A stretch of 64,000 nucleotides of DNA, from NCBI RefSeq assembly GCF_014836985.1, contig NZ_JACSPU010000003.1, positions 464,456 to 528,455 of the forward strand, read 5' to 3'. A program made the position numbers and the translations under genes. The stretch's first letter is position 1. The number at the start of each line of letters is the position of its first letter. Shown in pieces: positions 42,406 to 53,452 of the stretch. The notes under the pieces were generated by a model. That model saw only the letters and a program-made list of their open reading frames with translations, was not told where the DNA came from and ran no database searches. The stretch comes from Planococcus wigleyi (GTDB lineage: Bacteria > Bacillota > Bacilli > Bacillales_A > Planococcaceae).

Positions 42406-42753
42406 ATGGCTTGGATTTACCTTATGATTGCAGGGATAACGGAAATTATTTGGGCGATCGGCTTGAAACTGGCTGATGGTTTTACCAATGTTGTTCCTTC
42501 TATTGTCACATTGATTTTTATTGTCATCAGCTTTCTGCTGTTCGCTATAGCCATGAAGACCATTCCCATCGGTACAGCTTATGCGGTTTTTACAGGCATT
42601 GGGGCTGCAGGCACGGCGGTTCTCGGCATTTGGTTATTTGATGAGAATGCAAGTTTGGAAAAGCTGTTCTTTTTAGGCTTGCTGCTGTTCGGAATCATCG
42701 GTTTAAAGGTAATGGATGGAAAAGAAGCTTCCGGTAAGGGCGTGGAATCATGA
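42406..42753 (+). CDS. SMR-family transporter subunit 1
   Basis: A 115-residue, four-helix small multidrug resistance protein. The essential Glu lies in helix 1 (AGITEIIWAIGLKLADGF), and IPIGTAYAVFTGIGAAG is the helix 3 signature. The W and K after the Glu fit the guanidinium-exporter (Gdx) branch. It overlaps a second SMR gene by four bases, and such pairs usually act as heterodimers. No guanidine riboswitch is visible in the 87 bases upstream. The ribosome site is AAAGAAGG. Confidence 0.88.
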   Translation: MAWIYLMIAGITEIIWAIGLKLADGFTNVVPSIVTLIFIVISFLLFAIAMKTIPIGTAYAVFTGIGAAGTAVLGIWLFDENASLEKLFFLGLLLFGIIGLKVMDGKEASGKGVES

Positions 42754-43070
42754 TGGCTTGGTTGATTTTGATTGCCGCTGGATTATTTGAAGTGGCTTTT
42801 GTCACCACAATGAAATTATCGGATGGTTTTAAAGTGAAATTCTATACAGTCTTGACCATTTTATCTGGTGCACTCAGCTTTTATTTGCTGTCCCTCGCTT
42901 TGACGACGATTGCATTGGGGACAGGCTATGCTGTATGGACCGGCATTGGAGCGGCGGGCAGTGTCTTGGTCGGCATGCTGTTCTTTAAAGAAAGCCGGCA
43001 ACCGGCGAAAATGTTTTTCCTGTCCTGCATCATTGCAGGTGTAGCCGGTCTGAAAATATTCGGCGGCTGA
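42750..43070 (+). CDS. SMR-family transporter subunit 2
   Basis: A 106-residue SMR protein paired with the preceding gene through an ATGA overlap. The helix 1 Glu is in AAGLFEVAFVTTMKLSDGF and helix 3 is ALGTGYAVWTGIGAAGSVLV (quoted in part). It differs enough from subunit 1 to suggest a functional heterodimer. Cations such as quaternary amines or guanidinium derivatives are the likely substrates. Confidence 0.88.
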   Translation: MMAWLILIAAGLFEVAFVTTMKLSDGFKVKFYTVLTILSGALSFYLLSLALTTIALGTGYAVWTGIGAAGSVLVGMLFFKESRQPAKMFFLSCIIAGVAGLKIFGG

Positions 43071-43143
43071 CAGGAAAAAATTATTAGTCACCGTAGGTTC
43101 GTGATAAACTAAGCAATATGGAAAATGAAATGAGGTTTCTTTG

Positions 43144-44214
43144 ATGAAAAAAAGAATTGGTTTATTATATGGAGGCAAATCGGCAGAGCATGAAGTTTCT
43201 CTGTCCACAGCCTTGGCAGTTACAAAAGCACTTGATTTTGATGCGTACGAAGTTTACCCAATCTACATTACGCATGACGGCGAATGGAGAAAAGGGGAAC
43301 GCCTTGAAAAAATGGCGGAAACGATTGAACAGCTTCAATTGGCTGGCGATCTTTCCAAGCCGAATGACATTTCGAGCTTCCTTCCATTGCAAAGCGATAA
43401 AGCATTGGATGTCATTATTCCTTTATTGCATGGACCGAACGGGGAGGACGGCACTGTTCAAGGATTGCTGGAAGTGATGAATCTTCCTTACGTCGGAAAC
43501 GGTGTCCTGGCTTCTTCGGCTGGTATGGACAAAGTAGTGATGAAGCAATTGTTCGAGCAGGCAGGTTTGAACCAGACTCCTTATGTGTACTTTATTAGAA
43601 GAGACTGGGAAACGAATCAGGATTTTTGGGTAGAGAAAGTAGAAGCGGAACTGGCTTGGCCGGTTTTCGTCAAACCTGCGAATTTGGGGTCGAGTGTCGG
43701 AATCAGCAAAGCGGATAACCGGGAAGAATTGGTTGCTGCAGTCAAAGAAGCGCTTAAGTATGACCGTAAAATCGTGGTGGAACAGGGCGTGGTTGCCCGT
43801 GAAATCGAAGTTGGCGTACTTGGAAACGACGAGCCTGAATGCTCAGTAGCCGGCGAAATCAAACCATTGAAAGCTTTCTATGATTACCAGGCAAAATACA
43901 AAGATGGCAATACGGCGATGGTCATACCAGCTGAATTGGACGAAACGGTCTATGCGAAGCTGGAAGAAGATGCTAAAAAAGCCTTTAAGATCTTAGATTG
44001 TTCAGGACTTGTCCGTGCGGACTTTTTTGTGACAGAGGCCAATGAAATCCTGATCAATGAAGTCAATACATTGCCAGGCTTCACGCCTTACAGCATGTTC
44101 CCGTTGCTATGGGAGAATACGGGGCTTCCGTATCCACAATTAATCGAACGCCTCGTTTCTTTGGCGATTGAACGGCACGAAGAAAAACAATTACTTCAAG
44201 TTAAAATAGATTGA
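43144..44214 (+). CDS. ddl: D-alanine--D-alanine ligase
   Basis: A 356-residue ATP-grasp ligase that joins two D-Ala for peptidoglycan. Motifs: [41 protein letters not shown], and [15 protein letters not shown] at the end. The D-Ala/D-Ala type Tyr is in the loop [12 protein letters not shown] 43144 follows GAGG by nine bases. It is followed after 13 bases by murF, which uses its product, so the two form an operon. Alanine racemase is encoded 7 kb away. Confidence 0.95.
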   Translation: MKKRIGLLYGGKSAEHEVSLSTALAVTKALDFDAYEVYPIYITHDGEWRKGERLEKMAETIEQLQLAGDLSKPNDISSFLPLQSDKALDVIIPLLHGPNGEDGTVQGLLEVMNLPYVGNGVLASSAGMDKVVMKQLFEQAGLNQTPYVYFIRRDWETNQDFWVEKVEAELAWPVFVKPANLGSSVGISKADNREELVAAVKEALKYDRKIVVEQGVVAREIEVGVLGNDEPECSVAGEIKPLKAFYDYQAKYKDGNTAMVIPAELDETVYAKLEEDAKKAFKILDCSGLVRADFFVTEANEILINEVNTLPGFTPYSMFPLLWENTGLPYPQLIERLVSLAIERHEEKQLLQVKID

Positions 44215-44227
44215 GTGGAGAAGCCAA

Positions 44228-45586
44228 ATGAAAAAAAAGATTGAGCAAGTAGCCAAATGGCTGGATATCAAAACGAATTTAAAAGGTCTGGACGTTACAG
44301 GGGTTTCGATCAACACAAGAACACTTAAACCGGGTGATCTGTTCATTCCTTTCCGTGGCGAACAAGTGAATGGGCATAAATACGTCCGTTCAGCCATCGA
44401 ACTGGGGGCGTCTGCTTCCCTGTGGCAACGTGATGAACCAGGAGCACCGGATGATCTGCCTTTGCTTTTTGTCGATGATTGCGAAGTTGCGTTGCAGGAA
44501 ATGGCCCGCGCATACCGCGACGAGCTGTCGGCGATCGTAATCGGAATCACCGGTTCAAACGGCAAGACATCGACAAAAGATTTGGTGGCAAGCGTTTTGA
44601 AACCTTATTTCAAAGTGCAAAAAACACAAGGCAACTTCAATAACGAGTTGGGTTTGCCGCTTACCATCCTGTCATTGGACGAAGACACGAAAGTCGCCGT
44701 TCTGGAAATGGGGATGAGCGGCAAAGGGCAAATAGAATTCTTATCTGAATTAGCTCGACCTGATTATGCAATCATCACCAACATCGGTGAGGCGCATTTG
44801 CAGGACTTGGGATCGCGTGAAGGCATTGCAGAAGCAAAATTCGAAATCACTGCAGGGCTTCAACAGCATGGAAAGCTTTTCTATGACGGCGATGAGCCTT
44901 TGCTGAAGCCGTTTATGGAAGACTTCCCCCAAGGCGTTTCGTTCGGATTCGATGACAATAACGAGTTGACGGTGACGGACATCAAAGCTACCGAAAATGG
45001 CAGCAGCTTTATGGTGAGCGGAATTATAGATGCAGCTTTCACAATTCCGGTTTTAGGTGAGCACCAGGTGAAAAACACCTTAGCAGCCATTTTGATCGCT
45101 CTGGAAGCTGGATTGTCAGAAGAACAAATTCGTAAATCCTTGAAGGATGCGGTATTGACGGATATGCGTATGCAGATGATCCAAGCGGACAATGGCGCCA
45201 TTTTTATAAATGATGCTTATAACGCTGCACCTTCATCAATGAAAGCAGCTTTGAATTTCATTCGCGAAACGACGATGAAAGATAAAAAATGGATTGTCCT
45301 TGGCGATATGCTTGAACTTGGAGATGACGAGCAAAGCTATCACGAAGGGCTCAGTAAATACATTTCCGATAACTTAAAAGGTGTCTGTTTGTATGGCCCA
45401 CGTATGAAGTGGCTTTACGATGAGTTGAAGCCTGTCTATGGAGGCAAATTGATCTGGAGCGAAAATGATTACGCACCGATTGTCGACTTTTTGAAAAAAT
45501 ACATCAATAATGATGCGGTCATTTTAGTGAAAGGCTCGCGTGGCATGGCTTTGGAGAATGTCATTGAACCGTTTACTGCTCAATAA
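44228..45586 (+). CDS. murF: UDP-MurNAc-tripeptide--D-Ala-D-Ala ligase
   Basis: A 452-residue Mur ligase that adds the D-Ala-D-Ala dipeptide to the peptidoglycan precursor. The P-loop is GITGSNGKTSTKD (about residue 110-122). AILEMGMSGKGQIEF and NIGEAHLQDLGS are typical MurF features, and the C-terminal part holds NDAYNAAPSSMKAAL. GTGGAGAAG precedes the ATG. The stop overlaps an in-frame ATG of the next gene, which I do not use as its start. Confidence 0.95.
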   Translation: MKKKIEQVAKWLDIKTNLKGLDVTGVSINTRTLKPGDLFIPFRGEQVNGHKYVRSAIELGASASLWQRDEPGAPDDLPLLFVDDCEVALQEMARAYRDELSAIVIGITGSNGKTSTKDLVASVLKPYFKVQKTQGNFNNELGLPLTILSLDEDTKVAVLEMGMSGKGQIEFLSELARPDYAIITNIGEAHLQDLGSREGIAEAKFEITAGLQQHGKLFYDGDEPLLKPFMEDFPQGVSFGFDDNNELTVTDIKATENGSSFMVSGIIDAAFTIPVLGEHQVKNTLAAILIALEAGLSEEQIRKSLKDAVLTDMRMQMIQADNGAIFINDAYNAAPSSMKAALNFIRETTMKDKKWIVLGDMLELGDDEQSYHEGLSKYISDNLKGVCLYGPRMKWLYDELKPVYGGKLIWSENDYAPIVDFLKKYINNDAVILVKGSRGMALENVIEPFTAQ

Positions 45587-45672
45587 TGTCTGCAGCAATG
45601 CCGTTGATGGCGAATAAAAAAGCGCAGCCTGCTCCATTAGCTATGGGCAAGCAGCGAAAAGAGGGAAATGAT

Positions 45673-46371
45673 TTGAAGACCGGCGTTCTTTGTATCCACG
45701 GTTTTACAGGAGGTCCGTTTGAAGTTGAACCATTTGCTGATTTTTTGGTTGATCAAACCGATTGGATCGTAGAAATACCGACGCTTCCAGGGCATGGTGA
45801 AAAGCTGGCATTAAAGAGCATTTCAGCTGAAAGCTGGATGATGGAAGCGGAACTTGCGTTAAAAAGATTGAAGAAAGTCGCGGATCGTATTATTGTTGTC
45901 GGATTCTCGATGGGCGGGTTGATCGCTATGTATTTGGCGATGCGCTACAAGGTGGACCGGCTGGTCCTGCTGAGTGCCGCTGCCAAATATATTAGTCCGG
46001 CGCAAATTTTTGTAGAAGTGCAGGATGCTATGAGAGATGTGCTAGCCGGAAAAATTGCGGAAAATGCATCTTTTCATCTTTACGAATACAAGCTGATGAA
46101 TACGCCCATCAGTTCAGCTGTCGAATTTCTGCGTGTAGTAAAGATGGTCCAGCCCTATTACGATAAGATCAAAGTTCCGGTTTGTATTGTCCAAGGCGGC
46201 AAGGATAGTGTTGTCCCGGCTTCAGCAGCGGATTTCATCTACGATCATATCGGGTCGGCTGAAAAACACATGATCCACTCGGAAACGGGGAAGCATCTGA
46301 TCTGCTACAGCGATGATTGCGACGATTGGTTTAGAGAAGTTTTGGAGTTTATGAATAAAGGCGCAGATTAA
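45673..46371 (+). CDS. Alpha/beta hydrolase (carboxylesterase-like)
   Basis: A 232-residue alpha/beta hydrolase of the Est/YvaK type. The oxyanion region is CIHGFTGGPFEVEPF, the nucleophile elbow GFSMGGLIA (Ser), with the acid in VQGGKDSVVP (Asp) and the His in SETGKHLICY. I prefer TTG 45673, preceded by GAGGGAA, over ATG 45586, which overlaps murF and has no ribosome site; the longer form would carry 29 extra residues. Substrate unknown, probably short-chain esters. Confidence 0.83.
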   Translation: MKTGVLCIHGFTGGPFEVEPFADFLVDQTDWIVEIPTLPGHGEKLALKSISAESWMMEAELALKRLKKVADRIIVVGFSMGGLIAMYLAMRYKVDRLVLLSAAAKYISPAQIFVEVQDAMRDVLAGKIAENASFHLYEYKLMNTPISSAVEFLRVVKMVQPYYDKIKVPVCIVQGGKDSVVPASAADFIYDHIGSAEKHMIHSETGKHLICYSDDCDDWFREVLEFMNKGAD

Positions 46372-46399
46372 ACTGATTATTAGAACCTTTGTGTATTGA

Positions 46400-46428
46400 T
46401 TGCAAATAGAGGGGATACGTGTTATTCT
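46400..46428 (+). promoter_or_regulatory. SigA promoter of the cshA leader
   Basis: TTGCAA, 17-base spacer, TATTCT. Start point near 46435. Confidence 0.6.
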
Positions 46429-46455
46429 TTTGAAAGCAATGGATACATTTTTGAA

Positions 46456-46485
46456 ACACTCTTCCCTGTGAAGAGTATTTTTTTG
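46456..46485 (+). terminator. Intrinsic terminator or attenuator before cshA
   Basis: ACTCTTC, loop CCTGT, GAAGAGT, followed by ATTTTTTTG. It either ends the upstream operon or attenuates transcription from the promoter at 46400. Confidence 0.72.
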
Positions 46486-46699
46486 AGCAAAACGGTTTGT
46501 TCTATAGATAGGGCATCAAACACCCGCCGATCAGACCGCTCGGCAAAGCCCGAGCTTTTCCTGTTCACACATCCCCTCTGACTTAAAACTACAGAGTATG
46601 ATTTTCGACGTGAAACTTCCTCATAAAGGCTCGACCTTGTCACTAATTCATCTAAAATGTACACCATTTGTAAATAAGATGAAGACAAAAGGAGATTGA

Positions 46700-48220
<1,521 letters not shown>

Positions 48221-48234
48221 TACCGATTATTTCA

Positions 48235-48281
48235 AGGGTGTATGCAGAACAGGAAACTGTTTGGGCATGCGCCCTTTTTTG
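48235..48281 (+). terminator. Terminator of cshA
   Basis: AGGGTGTATGC pairs with GCATGCGCCCT (two G-U pairs) around a loop with an inner AACAG/CTGTT stem, followed by six T. Confidence 0.82.
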
Positions 48282-48367
48282 CTGTCCAAATTTCATGTAC
48301 AATTGGATGAAACGTTCCATTGGGTAAACTGTATAATGAATAGGGAAACGTGATTGGAGAGAAGAAA

Positions 48368-48847
48368 ATGGATAACCAACCAAAAAATCAAATTTCACGA
48401 AAAGGACTGACGGTATGGCGTGTCTATGGAAGCATGGAAACGGCGGTCCTCGCATTGCTTGCGGTTGGAGCAGGTGTTTTAACATATTTTTTTGAATGGC
48501 CACAATGGCTTTATGCCCTTTATGGAGGGGTGATTCTGTTATTCGGTTTTCTGTTTATTTACCTGTTTCCGAAAATCCGGTGGCAACGCTGGCGTTACGA
48601 AGTGCGGGAACAAGAAATCGAATTGCAGCATGGATTGTTTGTGGTTACCCGGACACTCGTGCCGATGGTGCGTGTCCAGCACGTGGATACGGAACAAGGT
48701 CCGATTTTGCGGAAATACGATTTAGCGGAGATTTCGATATCCACAGCGGCGACCACACATACCATCCCAGCTTTGATTACTGCCGAAGCCGATGAACTGA
48801 GAGCCAGAATTTCCGTATTAGCAAGGGTGGCGGAAGATGATGTATGA
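48368..48847 (+). CDS. ydbS: PH-domain membrane protein YdbS
   Basis: A 159-residue bacterial PH-domain (DUF304) protein. Two N-terminal helices (ETAVLALLAVGAGVLTYFF and a second to residue 65) lead to the domain with YEVREQEIELQHGLFVVTRT and VRVQHVDTEQGPILR. It lies directly before ydbT, overlapping it by 11 bases, as in B. subtilis. ATG 48368 after TGGAGAG is used. Role unknown, probably in stress tolerance at the membrane. Confidence 0.88.
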   Translation: MDNQPKNQISRKGLTVWRVYGSMETAVLALLAVGAGVLTYFFEWPQWLYALYGGVILLFGFLFIYLFPKIRWQRWRYEVREQEIELQHGLFVVTRTLVPMVRVQHVDTEQGPILRKYDLAEISISTAATTHTIPALITAEADELRARISVLARVAEDDV

Positions 48848-50351
48848 AGAACGTTATAAACTGCACCCCATTTCTGCATTCATCAATTTCGTTAAAGGCT
48901 TAAAAGAATTGATTCTCCCGTTCATCATTATTTTCGGTGTCAATATATTCAGGGACGGCGGCGTCAGTTCAATGTTCAACCAAGGTTGGCAAGGCCTGAT
49001 TCCAATCATAATAGGCAGTGTCGTTCTGGTATTCCTGTTGGTCGGCGGAATCATCAAGTGGAAACGTTTTGTCTATTGGTTTGAAGATGGGGAATTGCGT
49101 ATTGAATATGGCTTGTTTGTAAAGAAAAAAAGATATATTCCGTTTGATCGGATCCAAAGCTTGAACTACACGGAAGGCATATTCCACCGTCCTCTTGGCT
49201 TAGTGAAAGTGAAAGTGGAAACAGCAGGCTCCGGAAAAGTAGGTCAGGCGGAAGCGGAACTGACAGCAATTTCGAGAGAAGATGCGGATCGCATTGAAAA
49301 CGAAATGGAAAAAGCTAAACGCCAGCTTCCTGAAGAAACGGCCGCAGAAATGGGGCCGCATGAACAAGTCGAGCCACTTCCGAAAAAAGAAGCAAAAGTG
49401 CTTTACCGGATGTCGATGAAAGAACTGCTGATTCTGGCAACAACGTCCGGCGGCATCGGTGTGGTAATTTCAGCAGTGGCAATCTTCTTATCGCAGTTTT
49501 CCGAATTGATTCCTTATGATGCCATTTACGAAGAAGTGATGCTGTTTCTGCGTTTTGGAGCATTGATTGTAGCGTTGACGATCTTTTTTGTCCTGTTGGT
49601 GGCATGGGTTATTTCGGTCATTATGACTATTTTTGCGAATTACCAATTTACCATTCAGCGGGATGAAGACCATATCTATATCACTAGGGGATTGCTGGAA
49701 AAGAAAAAGGTTTCTGTCCCTCTCAAGCGCGTTCAAGGCATTAAAGTGAGCCAAAATCCACTGCGTGAACTTTTCGGATATGCGACAGTAATGGTGGAGA
49801 GTGCAGGAGGGTCTATTGGCGATAAAGATGAAAAAATCCGCCTGTTTCCTTTGGTGAAAACAGAACGGATGATTCCAATATTGGCAGAGCTGTTTCCGGA
49901 GCTGGAATGGACACCCGAGCTGGTCAAGGCACCAAAACGAAGCGTCCACTTTTTCTATCGCCTCGACTTGCTTTGGTTCTCGCCGGTATTCGCAGCTTTA
50001 GGGTATTTTTTCTATCCGTATGGCCTCTTGGCGTTGATTATCGTGCCAATTGTTGTGGTTATCGGAATTTGGCAGCATCGGACGGTGGGCTATGCGCTGG
50101 CAGATAAACAATTGACGATGCAATTCAGAGGGATCAGCAAGCATCGATTCTTTATGCTGAAGAAACGCGTGCAGGTTGTGCAGGTGACGCAAAGTTATTT
50201 CCAGCGCCGCAAAGAGCTGGCTTCTATAAATTCAACGATCAAATCCGGGATGATGGGAGCGACTGCATCAACTCCCCATATGGAAAAAGCCGATGCCAGC
50301 CGCATTCTTGCCTGGTTTGAACCTTCCGGCAACAAAGAGTTGAAGCATTGA
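48837..50351 (+). CDS. ydbT: PH-domain membrane protein YdbT
   Basis: A 504-residue membrane protein with several helices and three PH-type (DUF304) segments: FEDGELRIEYGLFVKKKRYI, then IQRDEDHIYITRGLLEKKKV, and the last ADKQLTMQFRGISKHRFFML. Each has the xIQSLxxxEGIFxRPLGL-like core (IQSLNYTEGIFHRPLGLVK, and RVQGIKVSQNPLRELFGYA). It partners YdbS. The first of two adjacent ATGs overlaps the ydbS end. Expected in the cytoplasmic membrane; function unknown. Confidence 0.88.
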   Translation: MMYEERYKLHPISAFINFVKGLKELILPFIIIFGVNIFRDGGVSSMFNQGWQGLIPIIIGSVVLVFLLVGGIIKWKRFVYWFEDGELRIEYGLFVKKKRYIPFDRIQSLNYTEGIFHRPLGLVKVKVETAGSGKVGQAEAELTAISREDADRIENEMEKAKRQLPEETAAEMGPHEQVEPLPKKEAKVLYRMSMKELLILATTSGGIGVVISAVAIFLSQFSELIPYDAIYEEVMLFLRFGALIVALTIFFVLLVAWVISVIMTIFANYQFTIQRDEDHIYITRGLLEKKKVSVPLKRVQGIKVSQNPLRELFGYATVMVESAGGSIGDKDEKIRLFPLVKTERMIPILAELFPELEWTPELVKAPKRSVHFFYRLDLLWFSPVFAALGYFFYPYGLLALIIVPIVVVIGIWQHRTVGYALADKQLTMQFRGISKHRFFMLKKRVQVVQVTQSYFQRRKELASINSTIKSGMMGATASTPHMEKADASRILAWFEPSGNKELKH

Positions 50352-50373
50352 ATCAACCCGAATTCTTGACATA

Positions 50374-50408
50374 AAAAAGCAGCCGGAATCATGATTCCGG
50401 CTGTCTTT
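50374..50408. terminator. Bidirectional terminator
   Basis: A perfect 24-base palindrome, half-site CAGCCGGAATCA, with T-rich exits on both strands. Serves ydbT and the convergent rhomboid gene. Confidence 0.85.
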
Positions 50409-51015
50409 ATTTTTTTGCGCGCCAACTGACGATCCGTTTCGGATGGAAATAACTGAGGCCGATTAAAAATCCGGTGATCATTCCAGCGATATGGGCCGTG
50501 ACGTTGACGTTCGGTGTCAAGAAAGTCATGACTATACTAATGACGATAATTGGGAGTATAATTTGTTTGAGCTGAGGCAATGCGCGTCCGCCGTAGTACA
50601 CCAATGCGCCAAATGCGCCAAACACTCCAAAAATCGCTCCGCTTGCTCCTACATGGGCATAATCGAGCGGCTGCAAAAAGTAAGTGGCCGCTGATGCGAA
50701 GAATCCAGCTACCAGGTAAATCGTGATAAAGCGGACTTTGCCGGTCAAACGTTCCAATTCAGGTCCGAACAGGAACAATGAAAACATATTAAACAGCAGG
50801 TGCATCAATCCACCATGCAGAAACATCGGTGTAAAGAATCGCCACCATTGGCCTTCTGCAATGTAAAAATTCGAGCCAACTCCATAAAAATAAAGCAGTT
50901 CGCCAAAGACAGGTAACCACGTCAATACATAAACCAGTAAATTAAGGGCGATTAAAGTGGAAACGACCGGATACATACGCAAGTATTGCTTAAAGCTTTC
51001 TGTTCGAATAAACAT
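50407..51015 (-). CDS. Rhomboid-family intramembrane serine protease
   Basis: A 202-residue, six-helix rhomboid. The nucleophile motif is GASGAIFGVFGAFGAL (GxSG) and the catalytic His lies in VTAHIAGMITGFLIG. An earlier QWWRFFTPMFLHGGLMHLLFN has the HxxxN signature (FLHGGLMHLLFNM). It cleaves membrane proteins within the bilayer. The position between ydbT and acpS matches ydcA of B. subtilis. Minus strand, monocistronic. Confidence 0.92.
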   Translation of the reverse strand: MFIRTESFKQYLRMYPVVSTLIALNLLVYVLTWLPVFGELLYFYGVGSNFYIAEGQWWRFFTPMFLHGGLMHLLFNMFSLFLFGPELERLTGKVRFITIYLVAGFFASAATYFLQPLDYAHVGASGAIFGVFGAFGALVYYGGRALPQLKQIILPIIVISIVMTFLTPNVNVTAHIAGMITGFLIGLSYFHPKRIVSWRAKK

Positions 51016-51083
51016 TTTGTCACCTCTATTTCATATTTCTAATTATACCTGTTACCTGTTTGCGATTGAAAGGAGAAACATTT

Positions 51084-51440
51084 ATGATTACAGGAATCGG
51101 TTTGGATATCGTGGAACTTTCACGAATCCATCGGTTGGATGCCCGGTCGCCTAAGTTTCGTGAACGTGTACTGACTGAATCTGAGCTGGCCGAATACGGG
51201 CAGTTGACAGCAGCCAGAAAAGTGGAATTTTTGGCAGGGCGCTTTGCGGCAAAAGAGGCATTCTCCAAAGCCAATGGAACTGGAATTGGCGGTGCCTGTT
51301 CTTTTCAGGATATTGAAATCAGAAAAGACGCCAAAGGTAAGCCTTCCATCTATTTTCGGAATACAGAAACCGGTATGGTTTCCATCACTCATTCAAAGGA
51401 CTTTGCAGCAGCGCAGGTTCTATTGCAGACAAATTATTAA
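51084..51440 (+). CDS. acpS: Holo-ACP synthase
   Basis: A 118-residue 4'-phosphopantetheinyl transferase that activates acyl carrier protein. GIGLDIVEL supplies the Asp and GRFAAKEAFSKA the Glu of the Mg site; SITHSKDFAAA closes the fold. ATG 51084 after AAAGGAG is used, not an in-frame ATG-less extension from 51060. It is followed 12 bases later by alr; the ydcC lipoprotein gene found between them in B. subtilis is missing. Confidence 0.94.
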   Translation: MITGIGLDIVELSRIHRLDARSPKFRERVLTESELAEYGQLTAARKVEFLAGRFAAKEAFSKANGTGIGGACSFQDIEIRKDAKGKPSIYFRNTETGMVSITHSKDFAAAQVLLQTNY

Positions 51441-51452
51441 GGCGGTGTAACG

Positions 51453-52610
51453 ATGACGGAAAATTATCGGCCGACAAAAGCGGTCATTGATTTAGGTGCA
51501 ATCAAAAAGAATTTATCAGCTTTTCAGCAAAGAAGCGGAGGTGCGGAAGTAATCGCAGTGGTCAAAGCGGACGCATACGGACATGGGGTTCTGGCAGTAG
51601 CGAAGACAGCGATTGAAAATGGTGTCCGCTTGTTGGCAGTGGCGACTCCGGACGAGGCTCTTTACCTGCGGGAACAAGGGGTCAGCACAGACTTGCTGAT
51701 CCTCGGGGCGACTCCTCCGAATTTCATTCAAGTCGCGCAGCGGCATAACATTATCGTAACCGCTGTTTCCCTCGACTGGCTGGCAATGGCGTCCGTGAAT
51801 GTGGCGCCGGAACTGGATACGCTGAAGATCCATTTGAAAGTGGACACCGGAATGCGGCGTATCGGTGTTCAATTGGACGAAGTAGACGAGGCGCTTGAAT
51901 TTATCGCCGATCATGAATTTGGTTTTGAAGGCGTCTTTACTCATTTTGCCACGGCCGATGAAGCGGACTCTGGGTTGTTTCTGGAGCAAGTGCGTGCAAT
52001 GAACAGCGTCATTGATAAATTGGCTGATCCTTCTATCATGGTCCACGTTTCCAATAGTGCTGCCGCCATCATGCACCCGGAGATGTCATTTGACGCGGTG
52101 CGTGTAGGGATTTCGTTGTATGGCATTGCACCGTCTCCTTATGTAGGCAAAGAAATGCCTTTTGAATTGCATCCGGCTCTAAGTCTGGAAACAGAAATTA
52201 TTCACGTGAAAAAAGTGAAAGCAGGACAGGCGCTGAGCTATGGAGCTACCTATCAGGCTGAACAGGATGAATGGATTGCAACTTTGCCGATCGGCTATGC
52301 GGACGGAATGCTGCGCGGCTTGCAAGGGCAGGAGGTTTTGGTGAAAGGTCAGCGTGTTCCGGTTGTGGGCCGGATTTGCATGGATCAGTGCATGATCCGC
52401 ATTTCTGAAAAACTGCCGATCGGAGAAAAAGTTCAATTGATCGGCAGTCAGGCAGGACAACGGATTTTTATTGACGAATGGGCACGGAAGCTTGATACCA
52501 TCCCTTACGAAATCCCTTGTATTTTAACGAAACGGGTGCCTCGAGTATACTCGGACAGCACAGAAGTTTCCGATTTACCTTTTCAGGAACCCGATACAAT
52601 GTTAAGATGA
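51453..52610 (+). CDS. alr: Alanine racemase
   Basis: A 385-residue PLP enzyme converting L-Ala to D-Ala for the cell wall. The cofactor Lys is in VVKADAYGHG (about residue 39) and the second base Tyr in LSYGATYQAE (about residue 265). MCMD-type active-site segment appears as GRICMDQCMIR. AAGGCGGTG precedes the ATG. It heads the set acpS-alr-mazE-mazF-rsb, the same order as in B. subtilis. Confidence 0.95.
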   Translation: MTENYRPTKAVIDLGAIKKNLSAFQQRSGGAEVIAVVKADAYGHGVLAVAKTAIENGVRLLAVATPDEALYLREQGVSTDLLILGATPPNFIQVAQRHNIIVTAVSLDWLAMASVNVAPELDTLKIHLKVDTGMRRIGVQLDEVDEALEFIADHEFGFEGVFTHFATADEADSGLFLEQVRAMNSVIDKLADPSIMVHVSNSAAAIMHPEMSFDAVRVGISLYGIAPSPYVGKEMPFELHPALSLETEIIHVKKVKAGQALSYGATYQAEQDEWIATLPIGYADGMLRGLQGQEVLVKGQRVPVVGRICMDQCMIRISEKLPIGEKVQLIGSQAGQRIFIDEWARKLDTIPYEIPCILTKRVPRVYSDSTEVSDLPFQEPDTMLR

Positions 52611-52653
52611 GAAAGATAAAGGCAGAAGAACGGGATTTTCGGAGGTGTCGGCT

Positions 52654-52938
52654 GTGTATCAGAAGTCAAAGACAAAAGAAGTGGTTGTTAAATTGCCAAA
52701 GCAATTTATCTCAGAGTTGACGACTCATTCAGATGAACGTGTTGAAGAAAGTGGAGATTATATCTACGTTTCCACACATCGAGTGACTAAAAATCTGTAC
52801 GACTCATATCATATTCGGGAAGCGATGATCAAGGGCTACGTAGAGATGTCACAGATCAATCTATCGATTGCTTGTGAATGTTCTCACGCTGAGTACGAAG
52901 CGGAGCACACGACAGTGCGACTCGTAAGCGGAGGGTGA
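52654..52938 (+). CDS. ndoAI: MazE-type antitoxin (NdoAI/EndoAI)
   Basis: A 94-residue ribbon-helix-helix antitoxin. GTG 52654 is eight bases after GGAGG (52641-52645); the GTG at 52645 overlaps that site. The N-terminus [17 protein letters not shown] is the DNA-binding RHH strand and helix. The C-terminal part ([14 protein letters not shown]) would bind the toxin. It stands four bases before the mazF-type toxin gene and directly ahead of the sigB operon, as in Bacillus and Staphylococcus. Confidence 0.9.
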   Translation: MYQKSKTKEVVVKLPKQFISELTTHSDERVEESGDYIYVSTHRVTKNLYDSYHIREAMIKGYVEMSQINLSIACECSHAEYEAEHTTVRLVSGG

Positions 52939-52942
52939 CAAC

Positions 52943-53293
52943 TTGATTGTAAAACGCGGGGATGTCTTTTTTGCAGAATTATCACCAGTTGTCGGGTCTG
53001 AGCAAGGTGGGACCCGCCCTGTCCTGGTGATTCAAAACGATATAGGTAATCGTTTCAGTCCTACTGTCATCATAGCTGCAATTACAGCACAGATTCAAAA
53101 AGCCAAATTGCCGACTCATGTAGAAATCAACGCCAAGAAATATGGCTTTGAACGTGATTCAGTTATTCTGCTTGAACAATTGCGGACTATTGATAAGTCG
53201 CGGCTGACCGATAAAATTACCCAGCTTGATGATACATTGATGGAAAAAGTGGACGAGGCGCTGGAAATCAGTGTAGGCCTTGTTAAATTCTAA
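52943..53293 (+). CDS. ndoA: MazF-type endoribonuclease toxin (NdoA/EndoA)
   Basis: A 116-residue MazF toxin that cuts mRNA, in B. subtilis at UACAU. Typical features: [39 protein letters not shown] (quoted in part), [15 protein letters not shown] and [16 protein letters not shown] 52943 follows GGAGGGTGA. Full length, so presumably active and neutralised by the upstream antitoxin. A terminator lies behind it, yet transcription may continue into rsbR as in other Bacillales. Confidence 0.95.
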   Translation: MIVKRGDVFFAELSPVVGSEQGGTRPVLVIQNDIGNRFSPTVIIAAITAQIQKAKLPTHVEINAKKYGFERDSVILLEQLRTIDKSRLTDKITQLDDTLMEKVDEALEISVGLVKF

Positions 53294-53312
53294 TCATACA
53301 TACTCCTACAAA

Positions 53313-53348
53313 GACACCTTGAGAGCTTTTTCTCAGGGTGTTTTTTCT
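53313..53348 (+). terminator. Terminator after mazF
   Basis: ACACCTTGAGA pairs with TCTCAGGGTGT and is followed by six T. Confidence 0.82.
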
Positions 53349-53452
53349 TGAAAATGGCTGTGCCGACAAAAAAGATGTGAAAAAAATGAATTTCCGATAC
53401 AATAAAGAGTAGCAGATAAAATTTGAGATACATAGTGTCACAGGGAGGGTTT

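Noticed and set aside
46488..46520. GGTTTG with GGGCAT as a SigB promoter before cshA
   Set aside because: The spacer is only about ten bases.
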